Notes under the pieces: model-generated
What the model was told of the DNA's origin: nothing
Databases searched by the model: none
Seen by the model: the letters and a program-made list of their open reading frames with translations, nothing else
Shown: positions 17,875 through 25,533 of the stretch, piece after piece
Numbering within the stretch: position 1 is the first letter of the stretch
How the letters are laid out: each line of letters begins with the position of its first letter
Assembly (NCBI GenBank): GCA_947631155.1
Contig: CANRKG010000003.1
Span: forward strand, 32,001 to 78,758
From: an uncultured Bacilli bacterium
Lineage (GTDB): Bacteria; Bacillota_I; Bacilli_A; RF39; UBA660
DNA length: 46,758 bases
Direction: 5' to 3'
Translations under genes and position numbers: made by a program

Positions 17875-18300
17875 ATGTTTCATTTAGATTTATATGAGCT
17901 TGGTTATTGTGATGAAAAAGATTATACAAGAGTTGTATGTGTAAGTAAATATAAAGATAAATTTGTATTTTCGTATAATAAAAAAAGGAATGGTTGGGAA
18001 ATACCAGGTGGGCATATTGAAGAAGGTGAGTCTTGGGAAGAAGCAGCAAAACGTGAAATGTATGAAGAAACTGGGGCAACCAAAATTAAAGTTGAACCTA
18101 TTTGTGTATATAAAATAAGTACTTTTGGTTTATTATGCTATTGTGAAATTGAGAAAATGGAAAAATTACCTGAGGAATATGAGATGTCCGAAATATTATT
18201 ATCGGATCAATTACCAGATAATATGACATTTCCACAATCATCGAAAATATATTTTGATAAAGTAGTAGAAGAAAAAATGGACAAACGGACCTCTGACTAA
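17875..18300 (+). CDS. Nudix hydrolase
   Basis: A 141-residue Nudix protein. The full Nudix box is present at about residues 45-67: GGHIEEGE, then REMYEETGA, with the metal-binding REMYEE core. WEIPGGHIE is typical of MutT/YtkD-like enzymes that hydrolyse nucleoside diphosphate-X substrates such as damaged dNTPs, but the substrate cannot be told from sequence. The start has GAGGTAG at good spacing. It is a single gene with its own promoter. Confidence 0.92.
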   Translation: MFHLDLYELGYCDEKDYTRVVCVSKYKDKFVFSYNKKRNGWEIPGGHIEEGESWEEAAKREMYEETGATKIKVEPICVYKISTFGLLCYCEIEKMEKLPEEYEMSEILLSDQLPDNMTFPQSSKIYFDKVVEEKMDKRTSD

Positions 18301-18354
18301 TAAGAAGAGAGATGAACATCATTGTAATCATAGATTTTATTCATATTAAATTAT

Positions 18355-18389
18355 AAAGAATAAATTTTAATAATTTAAATTTGTTCTTT
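18355..18389 (+). terminator. Possible terminator after the Nudix gene
   Basis: A 13-bp arm (18355-18367) pairs with 18377-18389 with one wobble. The stem is almost all A/T and lacks a clean T run, so it is uncertain. Confidence 0.4.
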
Positions 18390-18456
18390 ATTCTATATTA
18401 CAGTTGAAAAAGATTATATTGTTGTTAAAAAAGAGAAACTCAAATAGAAAATATTC

Positions 18457-18485
18457 TTGTTAAAAGATCTTTTTTAAGCTATTAT
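18457..18485 (+). promoter_or_regulatory. Candidate promoter of the CAT-like gene
   Basis: -35 TTGTTA (18457-18462), 17-base spacer, -10 TATTAT (18480-18485). The spacer begins with the palindrome AAAAGATCTTTT (18462-18473), a possible operator. Confidence 0.45.
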
Positions 18486-18503
18486 AATTATGAGGTGAAC
18501 AAG

Positions 18504-19118
18504 ATGAGAAGAGAAATCAAAGAATTTGAAAGAAAAGAAATATTTGATTATTATCATAAAAATATTAATCCTTTTTCTTTTGTAACTACTAAAATCGATA
18601 TTACTAAGATATATAAAAAATGCCAGAAGACTAAAAATTATTATGCAACTATAGGCTATTATTTTTCAAAGGCTATCAATCAAATTGATGCTTTTAAGTA
18701 TCGTTATGAAGATGGTAAAATTTATAAATATGATGTAATTAGACCTAACTTTACTCAAATGTCTAAAGATAAAAATGTAGGTTATTTTACTTTTGAGATG
18801 CAAGATGAATATCGAGATTTTATTCAGGAATTTAATAAAACTCAAGATCTTTTCCGTAAAAATAATAAATCATATCTAAAATCAGATCAAGGTGAAGTTT
18901 GGTTCTCGTGTCAACCATGGTTTCAATTTTTAGGTGTAGTACCTCCATTTGATAAAAGTATTACAATTCCTCAAATATTATGGGATAAGTTTAGTTTTGA
19001 AGATGATAGGTGTTATATAAATATTATGATTATGGTTCATCATGGATTTGCTGATGGCTATCATATTGGTTTATTAATTAATAAAATTAAAGAAGAAATA
19101 GAAGCGATTGAAGAATAA
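18504..19118 (+). CDS. CAT-like acetyltransferase (chloramphenicol acetyltransferase fold)
   Basis: A 204-residue protein resembling type A chloramphenicol acetyltransferases. The C-terminal active-site motif HHGFADGYHIG matches the family HHxxxDGxH, with the catalytic His, and an earlier segment FSCQPWFQF corresponds to the family CxPWxxF. Classical enzymes are about 215 residues, so it is full-length. The actual acceptor could be chloramphenicol or another small hydroxyl compound; resistance is not established. The start is the ATG at 18504 (GAGGTG lies 7 bases upstream); the GTG at 18495 is part of that ribosome site. Confidence 0.85.
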   Translation: MRREIKEFERKEIFDYYHKNINPFSFVTTKIDITKIYKKCQKTKNYYATIGYYFSKAINQIDAFKYRYEDGKIYKYDVIRPNFTQMSKDKNVGYFTFEMQDEYRDFIQEFNKTQDLFRKNNKSYLKSDQGEVWFSCQPWFQFLGVVPPFDKSITIPQILWDKFSFEDDRCYINIMIMVHHGFADGYHIGLLINKIKEEIEAIEE

Positions 19119-19168
19119 TTCACTTCTTTTTTTATTGCAAAACACATATATAATATCAGAGGTGAATT

Positions 19169-20044
19169 ATGAATTACAATATGTTTATAGATTTGTCATT
19201 ACAAACTCATTTATTTTTTGATAGAATAATGAAAGAACATGCACTATTTCTAGAAATAGCATTCCCAGAAAAATATCGAGAATTAAAATTAACTTCAGGT
19301 AAATTCGAAGAAGCCTTTGAAAGAGTATTAACAAGGATATTAGCATTTTCAAATAATAATTTTCGCCAATTAGATTATGTCGTTACTAAAAACACTTTAA
19401 AAGCTGAAACTATGATGAATCGTCTTTTAGGAACTAATATAAATACAGATATTACAAAAGAAGAGATTAATAATCAAGGAGTGAATATTGTCTTTGATAA
19501 AAGAATAGTTGATGAAATTAATAACATTAATAATGATACATTAAAACTTATAGAAAATTTCATTAATTTCCAAAATGATATATTAAACAAAGTCTTAACT
19601 TGTGAAATATATACTAGTAACTATCCTTTATTAATTAAGCATATTATTGAAGAGGCAAAGATGTATCACAATTTACTAAATAAAATTAATAAAGGACAAT
19701 TCATATTAAAAGAAGAGTTATACAATCAAGAATTATTTTGGAATAATATAATGAAAGAACATGCTGAGTTTATAAGAGGTTTGCTAGATCCTAGTGAAAA
19801 AGAATTAATTTTAACTGCTGATAAATTTGCAGAAGAATATCAAATGATAAATAAGCAATATCCCAATAATCTAATTTATTTAACCAATGCTAGTTTAAAA
19901 GAAACCATAAATTTTAAAGATTTTAAAACAAAGGGTGAAGAAGGAATCTTGAATTGTAAAATAAAAAGTATCATTACACCATTAATGGCAGATCATGTAT
20001 TACGTGAAGCAAATTATTATTTAAGTATTTTAAGAATGTTCTAG
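19169..20044 (+). CDS. DUF2935-like duplicated helical-bundle protein
   Basis: A 291-residue, all-helical protein built from two similar halves. Each half has a helix with a conserved KEHA core (HLFFDRIMKEHALF near 14 and LFWNNIMKEHAEF near 192) and a later helix with His and Glu (LLIKHIIEEAKMY and PLMADHVLREANYY). The spaced His and Glu in four-helix bundles suggest a ferritin/hemerythrin-like metal site, as proposed for DUF2935 proteins of clostridia. Function in the cell is unknown. GAGGTG precedes the start, and it is convergent with the GNAT gene across a shared terminator. Confidence 0.83.
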   Translation: MNYNMFIDLSLQTHLFFDRIMKEHALFLEIAFPEKYRELKLTSGKFEEAFERVLTRILAFSNNNFRQLDYVVTKNTLKAETMMNRLLGTNINTDITKEEINNQGVNIVFDKRIVDEINNINNDTLKLIENFINFQNDILNKVLTCEIYTSNYPLLIKHIIEEAKMYHNLLNKINKGQFILKEELYNQELFWNNIMKEHAEFIRGLLDPSEKELILTADKFAEEYQMINKQYPNNLIYLTNASLKETINFKDFKTKGEEGILNCKIKSIITPLMADHVLREANYYLSILRMF

Positions 20045-20116
20045 TTATTAACAATGAAAATGAGTAATTAATTCTTGTTATTCTATACAAAGAATAGTAA
20101 GTAATAATATATAAAA

Positions 20117-20192
20117 AAAATAACTATTTAAAGTGATATGAACCCTATTTCTTTGTCCAAGAAATGGGGTTCAGTTCAAAGATAGTTATTTT
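20117..20192. terminator. Long bidirectional terminator hairpin
   Basis: The inner 15-bp stem pairs 20139-20153 (TGAACCCTATTTCTT) with 20159-20173 with one wobble. The outer 11-bp stem pairs 20117-20127 with 20182-20192. A/T tracts lie at both bases. It serves the convergent genes at 19169 and 20186 and overlaps the end of the latter. Confidence 0.85.
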
Positions 20193-20878
20193 CTATGTTG
20201 GTGTAAAATTGTTTTAGTTTTAGTTTTGGTTAAGTCAGTATTTAACATTTCGTAATATACCTGATTTCTTTTAGCACTTTGAAGTGGCAGAATAACTTGA
20301 TCTAGATAAATTGATTCATCTAAATTATGAATAATTCTATAATTATCATGTTTAAAAGTATGCATTCCAGTAAAAACTTTTTCGTGTCTTGGATCTCTAA
20401 ATAATAGAAGTTTATCCATATTATTTAAATCTTTGCTACGGCATACAGAAATTACATCTAATCTAGTGTCATAAAGATTTTGATCTCTAACATCAAATCC
20501 ATACAATTTTAAAAGATATAATAAGAAAGGCTTTCTTTGTTTTTTATTAGTTATTAAATATTGATAATCATTATTTAAACATAAATCAATCCAATTAGCT
20601 ATTAAAAGAGAAGCAATATTTAAATTTCTGAACTCAGGTTCAACATAAGTTCCAATAAAAGAACTTGTTTTTGTTTTTGGATCTAAATAAAAATATATAT
20701 AACCTTGTTGAACTTGATTTCCATTTATATTTGAACTAGCAATTATAAAATATCTGGTATCATTACAATTATCTTGGATACTTTTTTTAATATATAACAT
20801 CTGATTATAATCACCAGAAAAATAATCAGTAGAATATAGTGCTTTTTGATTGATTTCTAATTTTTCAAGTGTTGTCAT
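20186..20878 (-). CDS. GNAT-family N-acetyltransferase
   Basis: A 230-residue protein whose first two thirds match the GNAT fold. A beta strand YIYFYLD is followed by TYVEPEFRNLNIASLLIANWIDLCL, the V-x-P-x-x-R-x-x-G/N-x-(G/A) region binding acetyl-CoA, and then LLYLLKLYGFDV typical of the C-terminal strand. The canonical Q/RxxGxG/A loop is degenerate here (RNLNIAS). An extra ~70-residue C-terminal region has no recognised domain. AAAGGGG lies upstream of the start. Acceptor substrate unknown. Confidence 0.8.
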   Translation of the reverse strand: MTTLEKLEINQKALYSTDYFSGDYNQMLYIKKSIQDNCNDTRYFIIASSNINGNQVQQGYIYFYLDPKTKTSSFIGTYVEPEFRNLNIASLLIANWIDLCLNNDYQYLITNKKQRKPFLLYLLKLYGFDVRDQNLYDTRLDVISVCRSKDLNNMDKLLLFRDPRHEKVFTGMHTFKHDNYRIIHNLDESIYLDQVILPLQSAKRNQVYYEMLNTDLTKTKTKTILHQHRK

Positions 20879-21039
20879 TTTTATTCAACCCCTTTCTTTT
20901 ATAAATATATGAGCAAGTTGCTTAATCGCGTAATATTTTAACATTTTTTTTTAATATTTGCAATAAAAAGTTGTTATATATTTTTAATTATAAAAACAAA
21001 TAATTAGTTCTATGTTATACTTATTATGAGGTGAGTGTT

Positions 21040-21381
21040 TTGAATATAAAAGTAAAAAATGTAAAAATAGTTGTTACGGTTCCACCAGAAAATGTTAATG
21101 AAGTAAGAAAATCTATTTGTGAAATAGGATCAGGAATAATTGGAAATTACACTTATTGTTCTACTTCAACTAAAAGTATAGGAACTTTTATGCCTAACTC
21201 AGTAGCTAATCCTTATATCGGTGAAAATAACAAATTAGAATTTGTTGATGAAGAAAAACTTGAAGTGGTTTGTGATGTAGAAAATGTAAAAGCAGTTATT
21301 ACTAAATTAAGAGAGGTACATCCATATGAAGAACCTGCTATTGATATTATTCCTTTACTTGATGAAAGCAGTTTTAGTTAA
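21040..21381 (+). CDS. COG3323 protein (CutA/PII-like domain also found inside NIF3/YqfO proteins)
   Basis: A 113-residue stand-alone version of the PII/CutA-like domain that is inserted in Bacillus YqfO-type NIF3 proteins. Family signatures are strong: VPPENVNEVRKSICEIGSGIIGNYTYCSTST, GTFMPN, ANPYIGE and the terminal HPYEEPAIDIIPL. These proteins are thought to bind small ligands or metals; no activity is known. The start is TTG at 21040 with GAGGTG six bases upstream; the GTG at 21031 belongs to that ribosome site. Confidence 0.9.
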   Translation: MNIKVKNVKIVVTVPPENVNEVRKSICEIGSGIIGNYTYCSTSTKSIGTFMPNSVANPYIGENNKLEFVDEEKLEVVCDVENVKAVITKLREVHPYEEPAIDIIPLLDESSFS

Positions 21382-21470
21382 TAATATTGTTAATAATTAT
21401 GAATATTTATTATTGAATATATTGGCTAGTTGTGGTAGAGTAATTTTACACTTTAAATTGAGGTGAAGTT

Positions 21471-22061
21471 ATGAATATAATAGATAGAGATCAGATATAT
21501 GTAGGGGAAGTCATTTCAACTAACAATATGTATGCAGAAGTACCCAATAGAGAAAATAAAAAAACGATAAAAGTAAGTAGTTGGTATTCTTATAGAAGTA
21601 TGTTATTTGTATTAAATGAAAAAAAATTTGCAAATGATTTATTATATCAGAGTCCTCATTATCCTGTTCTTAATATTAGTGATGATGATATTTTTTTAGA
21701 CCATAGAGGAGATATTATAGTAATAAAAGATGCTTGTAGTCTATCTGCCTTACTTAAATATTTTAATTATGATCAAACATTAGATTTTGATGATATAGTA
21801 AAAATAAGGAATGTATTTTTTACAGGAAAATTTGCTAAGGATAACTGTCAGTTATTTGGTTATAAAGAAATTAGACCAGATAAATTATCAAATAGAAGAT
21901 TATACTCTTTAGTAAATAATGGAGTATTAGCTAGTGAATATTTTAATGTTTTAGATGAAAGAGGAGATAGAAAATATACTAATAATAGTCTTCAAATAGG
22001 AAATGCATTTAAGCCTCATGAAGATGAAGGGCCTATAAAAAAATTAACGAGATTTAATTAA
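21471..22061 (+). CDS. Uncharacterised protein
   Basis: A 196-residue soluble protein, beta-rich in the first half and more helical later, without signal peptide, membrane helix or recognised motif. GAGGTG lies before the ATG. It stands between the COG3323 gene and the large orphan at 22172, which has its own promoter. The short Asp-rich patch around SDDDIFLDHRGD might bind metal, but this is only a possibility. Confidence 0.72.
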   Translation: MNIIDRDQIYVGEVISTNNMYAEVPNRENKKTIKVSSWYSYRSMLFVLNEKKFANDLLYQSPHYPVLNISDDDIFLDHRGDIIVIKDACSLSALLKYFNYDQTLDFDDIVKIRNVFFTGKFAKDNCQLFGYKEIRPDKLSNRRLYSLVNNGVLASEYFNVLDERGDRKYTNNSLQIGNAFKPHEDEGPIKKLTRFN

Positions 22062-22119
22062 AGAAGATTAATAATTAATATAAAATCAGTGTAAGAGTAG
22101 TGTTAAACTATTCTTTTAA

Positions 22120-22148
22120 TTGACAAATTTTTATAAATATGATATAAT
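22120..22148 (+). promoter_or_regulatory. Consensus promoter
   Basis: -35 TTGACA (22120-22125), 17 bases, -10 TATAAT (22143-22148), 24 bases before the start of the 22172 gene. Confidence 0.87.
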
Positions 22149-22171
22149 CTGCTAACAGTGGGGGTAGTAAA

Positions 22172-23719
22172 ATGACATATAAAGATTTAAAAAAAATAAA
22201 TTATTTTGGTGAATTTGAGTCACTAGACTTTGAACATGTGGTTCAATGCTTTGATAAAAAAAGTCGAAAAGAATTTGAAGCTGTTTACAAACAACAGTTA
22301 GAAGAGATTTTTAATAGTAACAAAGATGTTAGAAATATGTTAGATACTGTTATAGATGATTTTGTAAAATTCAAATTAATAAGGTTTGTATGTTATTCTG
22401 GTGATTCTGCAAATCTTTTGAGTGTTTCACAAAATGATTTGTGTGATAGTATTATTTATGTTTTATGTTATGACAATGATTTAAAAGATGTTTTTAGTAA
22501 TTATAGAGAAGAAAGAATAAGTTATGAAGGGCCAAGTGATAATTATATTGATCATTTAATTAATTCTTTTAAAAAAGCCCTAAAAACCATTCGAAAGAGA
22601 ATTGATGAATGTGATGATTTTAATAAATTAAAAAATGAATATTTATATGTTAATTCATTACTTGATAATTTAAAAAGAAAAAAAGAAAATATAGATGAAA
22701 ATCAAACAATAGTATTTTCAAGTTTTGATGACTATAAAGATCAACTTAAGCAATGTTTAACACAGTTAATCGTGTATTCAAAACATATGATAAAAAATAC
22801 TTCCGAAACAGTAATAGTACTTCCTGAAGAAGAAGGTAATATTGATAAATATATTTTTATCATCTTTTCTGAAAAATTAAAACAATTAAAAAATAATAAT
22901 GCTGATGAAAATGAAATATATCCAATTATAACTTATTTTAATACAACAAAGAGTGGAAATATTGAAAGTTTAAAGTACAAAAGATTGAATTTAGAAACTA
23001 ATAAATATGATATTGAATATAATTATCAAGATTTTATCCAAGATCTTAGTGATTATATTCAACAAAAGCCAAATATTAATTTAGATAATATTCCATTAGG
23101 TTTTTTTGAAGGTTGGAAACTAGAAGAGATAGATGATTTTCTTAATTTATATACAGATGATTCAAGCAAAAATTTTGAAGTTATAGATCCGGAATATATA
23201 TTTTTACCATTTGGTCATAACGATAGTAAAAAAGATAGTGCTAATAGTTCAGAAAAACATACTTCTCATAGAAATTTTCAATTATCTTTAGAAAAGAAAG
23301 CATTTTATGATAAAAATAGAGATAAGATTCATACTTTATTACTTGGAAAAAATAAGTTTAATGGTTATATTGCTAATATATTGAAAAATGGATATGTTAT
23401 CTTTGAAAAATACGATATTCAAAGTAATGGACTATCAAATAAACTTGGAGCTGCATATGTAATGAATATTGATAATTTTAATAATTTATCTTCAAAAACT
23501 ATTACAGAAATAAGAGATATTGTCCATCAACAACCTGCTGATTTACCTGTTTACCAAAAAATTAATTATATCTGCCATAGTGGTAATTGGCAAGAGAGAT
23601 TACAAGCTTACTTTGATCAATATACAGGTATAGATGAACATCATATTAAAGAAGTAGTTGTTAATAGTTCTGATAGACATCTTATTTCTAATAGTAATTT
23701 AATATATACAAAAAAATAG
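22172..23719 (+). CDS. Large uncharacterised protein
   Basis: A 515-residue soluble protein with no family I recognise. It has a helical charged N-terminal half with coiled-coil potential (about 115-185) and a mixed C-terminal part (about 370-515) containing GYVIFEKYD and KLGAAYVMNID, which read like paired beta strands of a compact domain. There is no signal or membrane segment. GTGGGGG is the ribosome site. It is a single-gene unit between a consensus promoter and a strong terminator, so it is probably expressed and maintained. Confidence 0.75.
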   Translation: MTYKDLKKINYFGEFESLDFEHVVQCFDKKSRKEFEAVYKQQLEEIFNSNKDVRNMLDTVIDDFVKFKLIRFVCYSGDSANLLSVSQNDLCDSIIYVLCYDNDLKDVFSNYREERISYEGPSDNYIDHLINSFKKALKTIRKRIDECDDFNKLKNEYLYVNSLLDNLKRKKENIDENQTIVFSSFDDYKDQLKQCLTQLIVYSKHMIKNTSETVIVLPEEEGNIDKYIFIIFSEKLKQLKNNNADENEIYPIITYFNTTKSGNIESLKYKRLNLETNKYDIEYNYQDFIQDLSDYIQQKPNINLDNIPLGFFEGWKLEEIDDFLNLYTDDSSKNFEVIDPEYIFLPFGHNDSKKDSANSSEKHTSHRNFQLSLEKKAFYDKNRDKIHTLLLGKNKFNGYIANILKNGYVIFEKYDIQSNGLSNKLGAAYVMNIDNFNNLSSKTITEIRDIVHQQPADLPVYQKINYICHSGNWQERLQAYFDQYTGIDEHHIKEVVVNSSDRHLISNSNLIYTKK

Positions 23720-23744
23720 ACTATAGTCTATTCAGAGTATAGAT

Positions 23745-23774
23745 AAACCCTTAGATTTTTCTAAGGGTTTTCTT
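23745..23774 (+). terminator. Intrinsic terminator
   Basis: AAACCCTTAG (23745-23754) pairs with CTAAGGGTTT (23761-23770) around a 6-base loop and is followed by T-rich sequence. A 14-bp palindrome (TAGACTATAGTCTA, 23717-23730) precedes it. Confidence 0.85.
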
Positions 23775-23847
23775 ATATCATTTTTAAAAATTTAACTTTA
23801 ATGAATGTGTAAGAAGTTTAGGGTTATTTCATATCTTATCAAAAGTA

Positions 23848-24375
23848 TTATTTTGTTCCTTCTTTTATTGCTTTATCCAAGGCTTCTTTTTCTGTTTTAA
23901 CGCTTATACATTTTAGTCTTTTTCTATCATCAATGAATTTATTGGATAATTCATTGGCCCATCCACCAAATTTATCCACTACAATTATAGGTATTCCAGC
24001 TTGATATGCTATAGCTATTTCCGTTAAAGTTCCAGAACCTCCTGATATAGCAATAATCACATCACATGATAATACTAAATTAAATTCTCGGCCACCACCA
24101 ATTTCTAACCCCGAATTAATTAAAACAGTTGGTCTATATTCACCAAATATATTTTTATCTTTACCACCAGCAACTCCTACAGTAATTCCATTATTTTTAC
24201 TTGCTTCTTTGGCGGCTTCAGTTGATAAAGAAGTATACTCTTTTTCAGCACCATAAACTAATATATTTCCTGATTTTGCAATCAATTTTCCTAAGTTTTT
24301 TGCGAATTTTAGAGCATCAGCACTAAAATTTAGGTCTGCAGCTGAACCCATTACGCCTATTTGTAATTGTTTCAT
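23848..24375 (-). CDS. SLOG/LOG-superfamily protein (TIGR00725-like)
   Basis: A 175-residue Rossmann-like protein of the SLOG superfamily. It begins IGVMGSAAD, shows YGAEKEYTS and GGGREFNLVLSCDVIIAISGGSGTLTEIAIA, where GGSGTLTE is the variant of the LOG signature PGGxGTxxE. Relatives include cytokinin-activating phosphoribohydrolases and proteins proposed to bind or sense nucleotide derivatives; TIGR00725 members are uncharacterised. Its ATG overlaps the stop of the phosphoribosyltransferase gene by 4 bases, with AAAAGGAG upstream. The pairing with a phosphoribosyltransferase suggests a shared nucleotide or ribosyl-phosphate substrate (inference). Confidence 0.87.
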   Translation of the reverse strand: MKQLQIGVMGSAADLNFSADALKFAKNLGKLIAKSGNILVYGAEKEYTSLSTEAAKEASKNNGITVGVAGGKDKNIFGEYRPTVLINSGLEIGGGREFNLVLSCDVIIAISGGSGTLTEIAIAYQAGIPIIVVDKFGGWANELSNKFIDDRKRLKCISVKTEKEALDKAIKEGTK

Positions 24376-25049
24376 AATTTTTTAATCTCCTTTTTTAAAG
24401 TTTTAACAATCTCTTTATTTTCAATAGTATTAATTATTTTTTCAGGCAGTTCTAATATTTTGCTTTTTTCTTTTTTTAATCTATCAATTTCTTCCCATAA
24501 ATAAATGCTTCTTTCTAAGCAACCTTTTGAAAAATATTTTTCATATTCAATTGGAATAGAAGCTCTTTCGTATGGATTACCATAAGGTTTAAAGTAGGGA
24601 GCTTTATATAAGCCGTTTTTGGTACTAATCATTATACCAGATCCAGCAATTCCAAAATAAAAGTCTCTTTCACAAATTTGATCTATAACATCAGCAATCA
24701 TTATATAATTGGATTTCATACCATACTTTAAAGTTGAATTGAAATAATAATATGCTTCTTCTGTACATATTGAAGTAATTATTCCAACTACTTGTATTTT
24801 CAATTTATTAAATTTGTTAATAATATTTTTTAATACATTTCCAGAAAATACTACATCATCAGCAAGTAATATTTTTTTATTACGCAATTTTTTAGATAAT
24901 CTTATTATTTGTGAATCTACTGACTCGCTTTTTCTAGATATGATGTCATTGGTTCCATTTATTCTAGTACAGTCTAAGAAATAAATATATTCTTCATTTG
25001 TTGTTATATAAATTTTATCTAGAGTAACAATGGGGATATTCACCACCAA
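24372..25049 (-). CDS. Phosphoribosyltransferase-like protein, main (C-terminal) part of a frame-split gene
   Basis: This 225-residue frame contains the type I phosphoribosyltransferase PRPP loop KILLADDVVFSGNVLKNI (about 75-92), where two Asp and the following small residues bind ribose-phosphate and Mg. The rest, including a Lys/Glu-rich helical C-terminus, is not assignable to a known PRTase. Its only start would be a TTG with no ribosome site, inside the 3' end of the upstream frame. Reading one base out of frame at the CCCC run (25032-25035) joins both frames into one ~300-residue protein. Thus it is probably the second half of a gene disrupted by a one-base shift, or one decoded by +1 frameshifting. 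Acceptor base unknown. Confidence 0.75.
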   Translation of the reverse strand: MVVNIPIVTLDKIYITTNEEYIYFLDCTRINGTNDIISRKSESVDSQIIRLSKKLRNKKILLADDVVFSGNVLKNIINKFNKLKIQVVGIITSICTEEAYYYFNSTLKYGMKSNYIMIADVIDQICERDFYFGIAGSGIMISTKNGLYKAPYFKPYGNPYERASIPIEYEKYFSKGCLERSIYLWEEIDRLKKEKSKILELPEKIINTIENKEIVKTLKKEIKKL

Positions 25050-25260
25050 TTAAATTGTTAATATTCATCATTTCTTCTTCAGAAATGATGGTAACATTAC
25101 TATTAAATATTTTATTAACATCAGATTTAAAATCTTCTCTTAGAGAGTTTATAACATCATTGTTTGGTATAAATTCATATTTATAGTCAAAGGCATTTAT
25201 ACCATTTAAAATTCTTTTAATATCGTCACTAAAGACAATTCCTTTGTTTATTTTTTTCAT
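25015..25260 (-). CDS. N-terminal part of the frame-split phosphoribosyltransferase-like gene
   Basis: An 81-residue frame with a good ATG and AAGAGGA ribosome site, ending with a short out-of-frame tail after GGEYP. Dropping one C from the CCCC at 25032-25035 continues it as GGEYPIVTLDKIY into the phosphoribosyltransferase frame. So the true N-terminus of that protein is here. It lies downstream of the histidine-rich leader and terminator. There is no recognisable domain on its own. A sequencing error, a recent mutation or a programmed +1 shift at CCC-C would each explain it. Confidence 0.65.
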   Translation of the reverse strand: MKKINKGIVFSDDIKRILNGINAFDYKYEFIPNNDVINSLREDFKSDVNKIFNSNVTIISEEEMMNINNLIGGEYPHCYSR

Positions 25261-25290
25261 AATAATCCTCTTTTCTTATTTTATTTAATT

Positions 25291-25321
25291 AAAAAAGCTA
25301 TACAAGTAGTACCTGTATAGC
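25291..25321 (-). terminator. Intrinsic terminator (attenuator) before the phosphoribosyltransferase operon
   Basis: On the minus strand GCTATACAGG (25321-25312) pairs with CTTGTATAGC (25306-25297) around a 5-base loop, followed by six T (25296-25291). It lies between the leader peptide and the first structural gene, so it must be read through for expression. Confidence 0.88.
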
Positions 25322-25336
25322 ATAGAATTTATATAC

Positions 25337-25370
25337 TAGATACAAGCACTACAAATAGCACTTGTATCTA
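25337..25370 (-). promoter_or_regulatory. Anti-antiterminator hairpin with alternative pairing partners
   Basis: Minus-strand arm TAGATACAAGTGC (25370-25358) pairs with GTGCTTGTATCTA (25349-25337), 13 bp including two wobbles. Its first arm can instead pair 8 bp with GCACTTGT inside the leader ORF (25401-25394). Its second arm plus flank (25351-25340) can pair 12 bp with the terminator's first arm (25318-25307). These pairings exclude one another, as in amino-acid attenuators. Confidence 0.8.
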
Positions 25371-25379
25371 CAACAATTT

Positions 25380-25445
25380 TTAATGTCGTATTAACAAGTG
25401 CAGACTATTATGATGATGATTAAATTTAATTATTTTTTTAAACAT
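25380..25445 (-). CDS. Histidine-rich 21-residue leader peptide
   Basis: A short ORF starting ATG at 25445 with AAAGGAAGAG as ribosome site and ending TAA. Five of 21 residues are His: a run at 10-12 (three CAT codons), then His16 and His21. It begins MFKKIIKFN. It lies 30 bases downstream of a consensus promoter and just before the hairpin chain ending in a terminator. The role inferred is that of a translated sensor: a ribosome pausing at the His run would leave segment 25401-25394 free to capture the next arm and favour antitermination. Too short to have any domain. Whether it senses histidyl-tRNA or an inhibitor of translation is open. Confidence 0.72.
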   Translation of the reverse strand: MFKKIIKFNHHHNSLHLLIRH

Positions 25446-25474
25446 AATAATCTCTTCCTTTCAAATTACTTTAG

Positions 25475-25503
25475 AGTATAGCATAATAAATATAGTTTGT
25501 CAA
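25475..25503 (-). promoter_or_regulatory. Consensus promoter of the leader and PRTase-SLOG operon
   Basis: On the minus strand, -35 TTGACA (25503-25498), exactly 17 bases, -10 TATACT (25480-25475). The leader start codon is 30 bases downstream. Confidence 0.87.
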
Positions 25504-25533
25504 AATGATACTTTTGACTTATTAATTTACTAC

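Noticed and set aside
17837-18079. Minus-strand 80-codon frame over the Nudix gene
   Set aside because: It is antisense to a complete Nudix box and has no ribosome site; low-complexity Leu/His content typical of a shadow frame.
25380-25445. Leader of a histidine biosynthesis operon
   Set aside because: No his gene is present downstream; the first genes are a PRTase-like protein unlike HisG and a SLOG protein. Kept only as an attenuator with an unknown signal.
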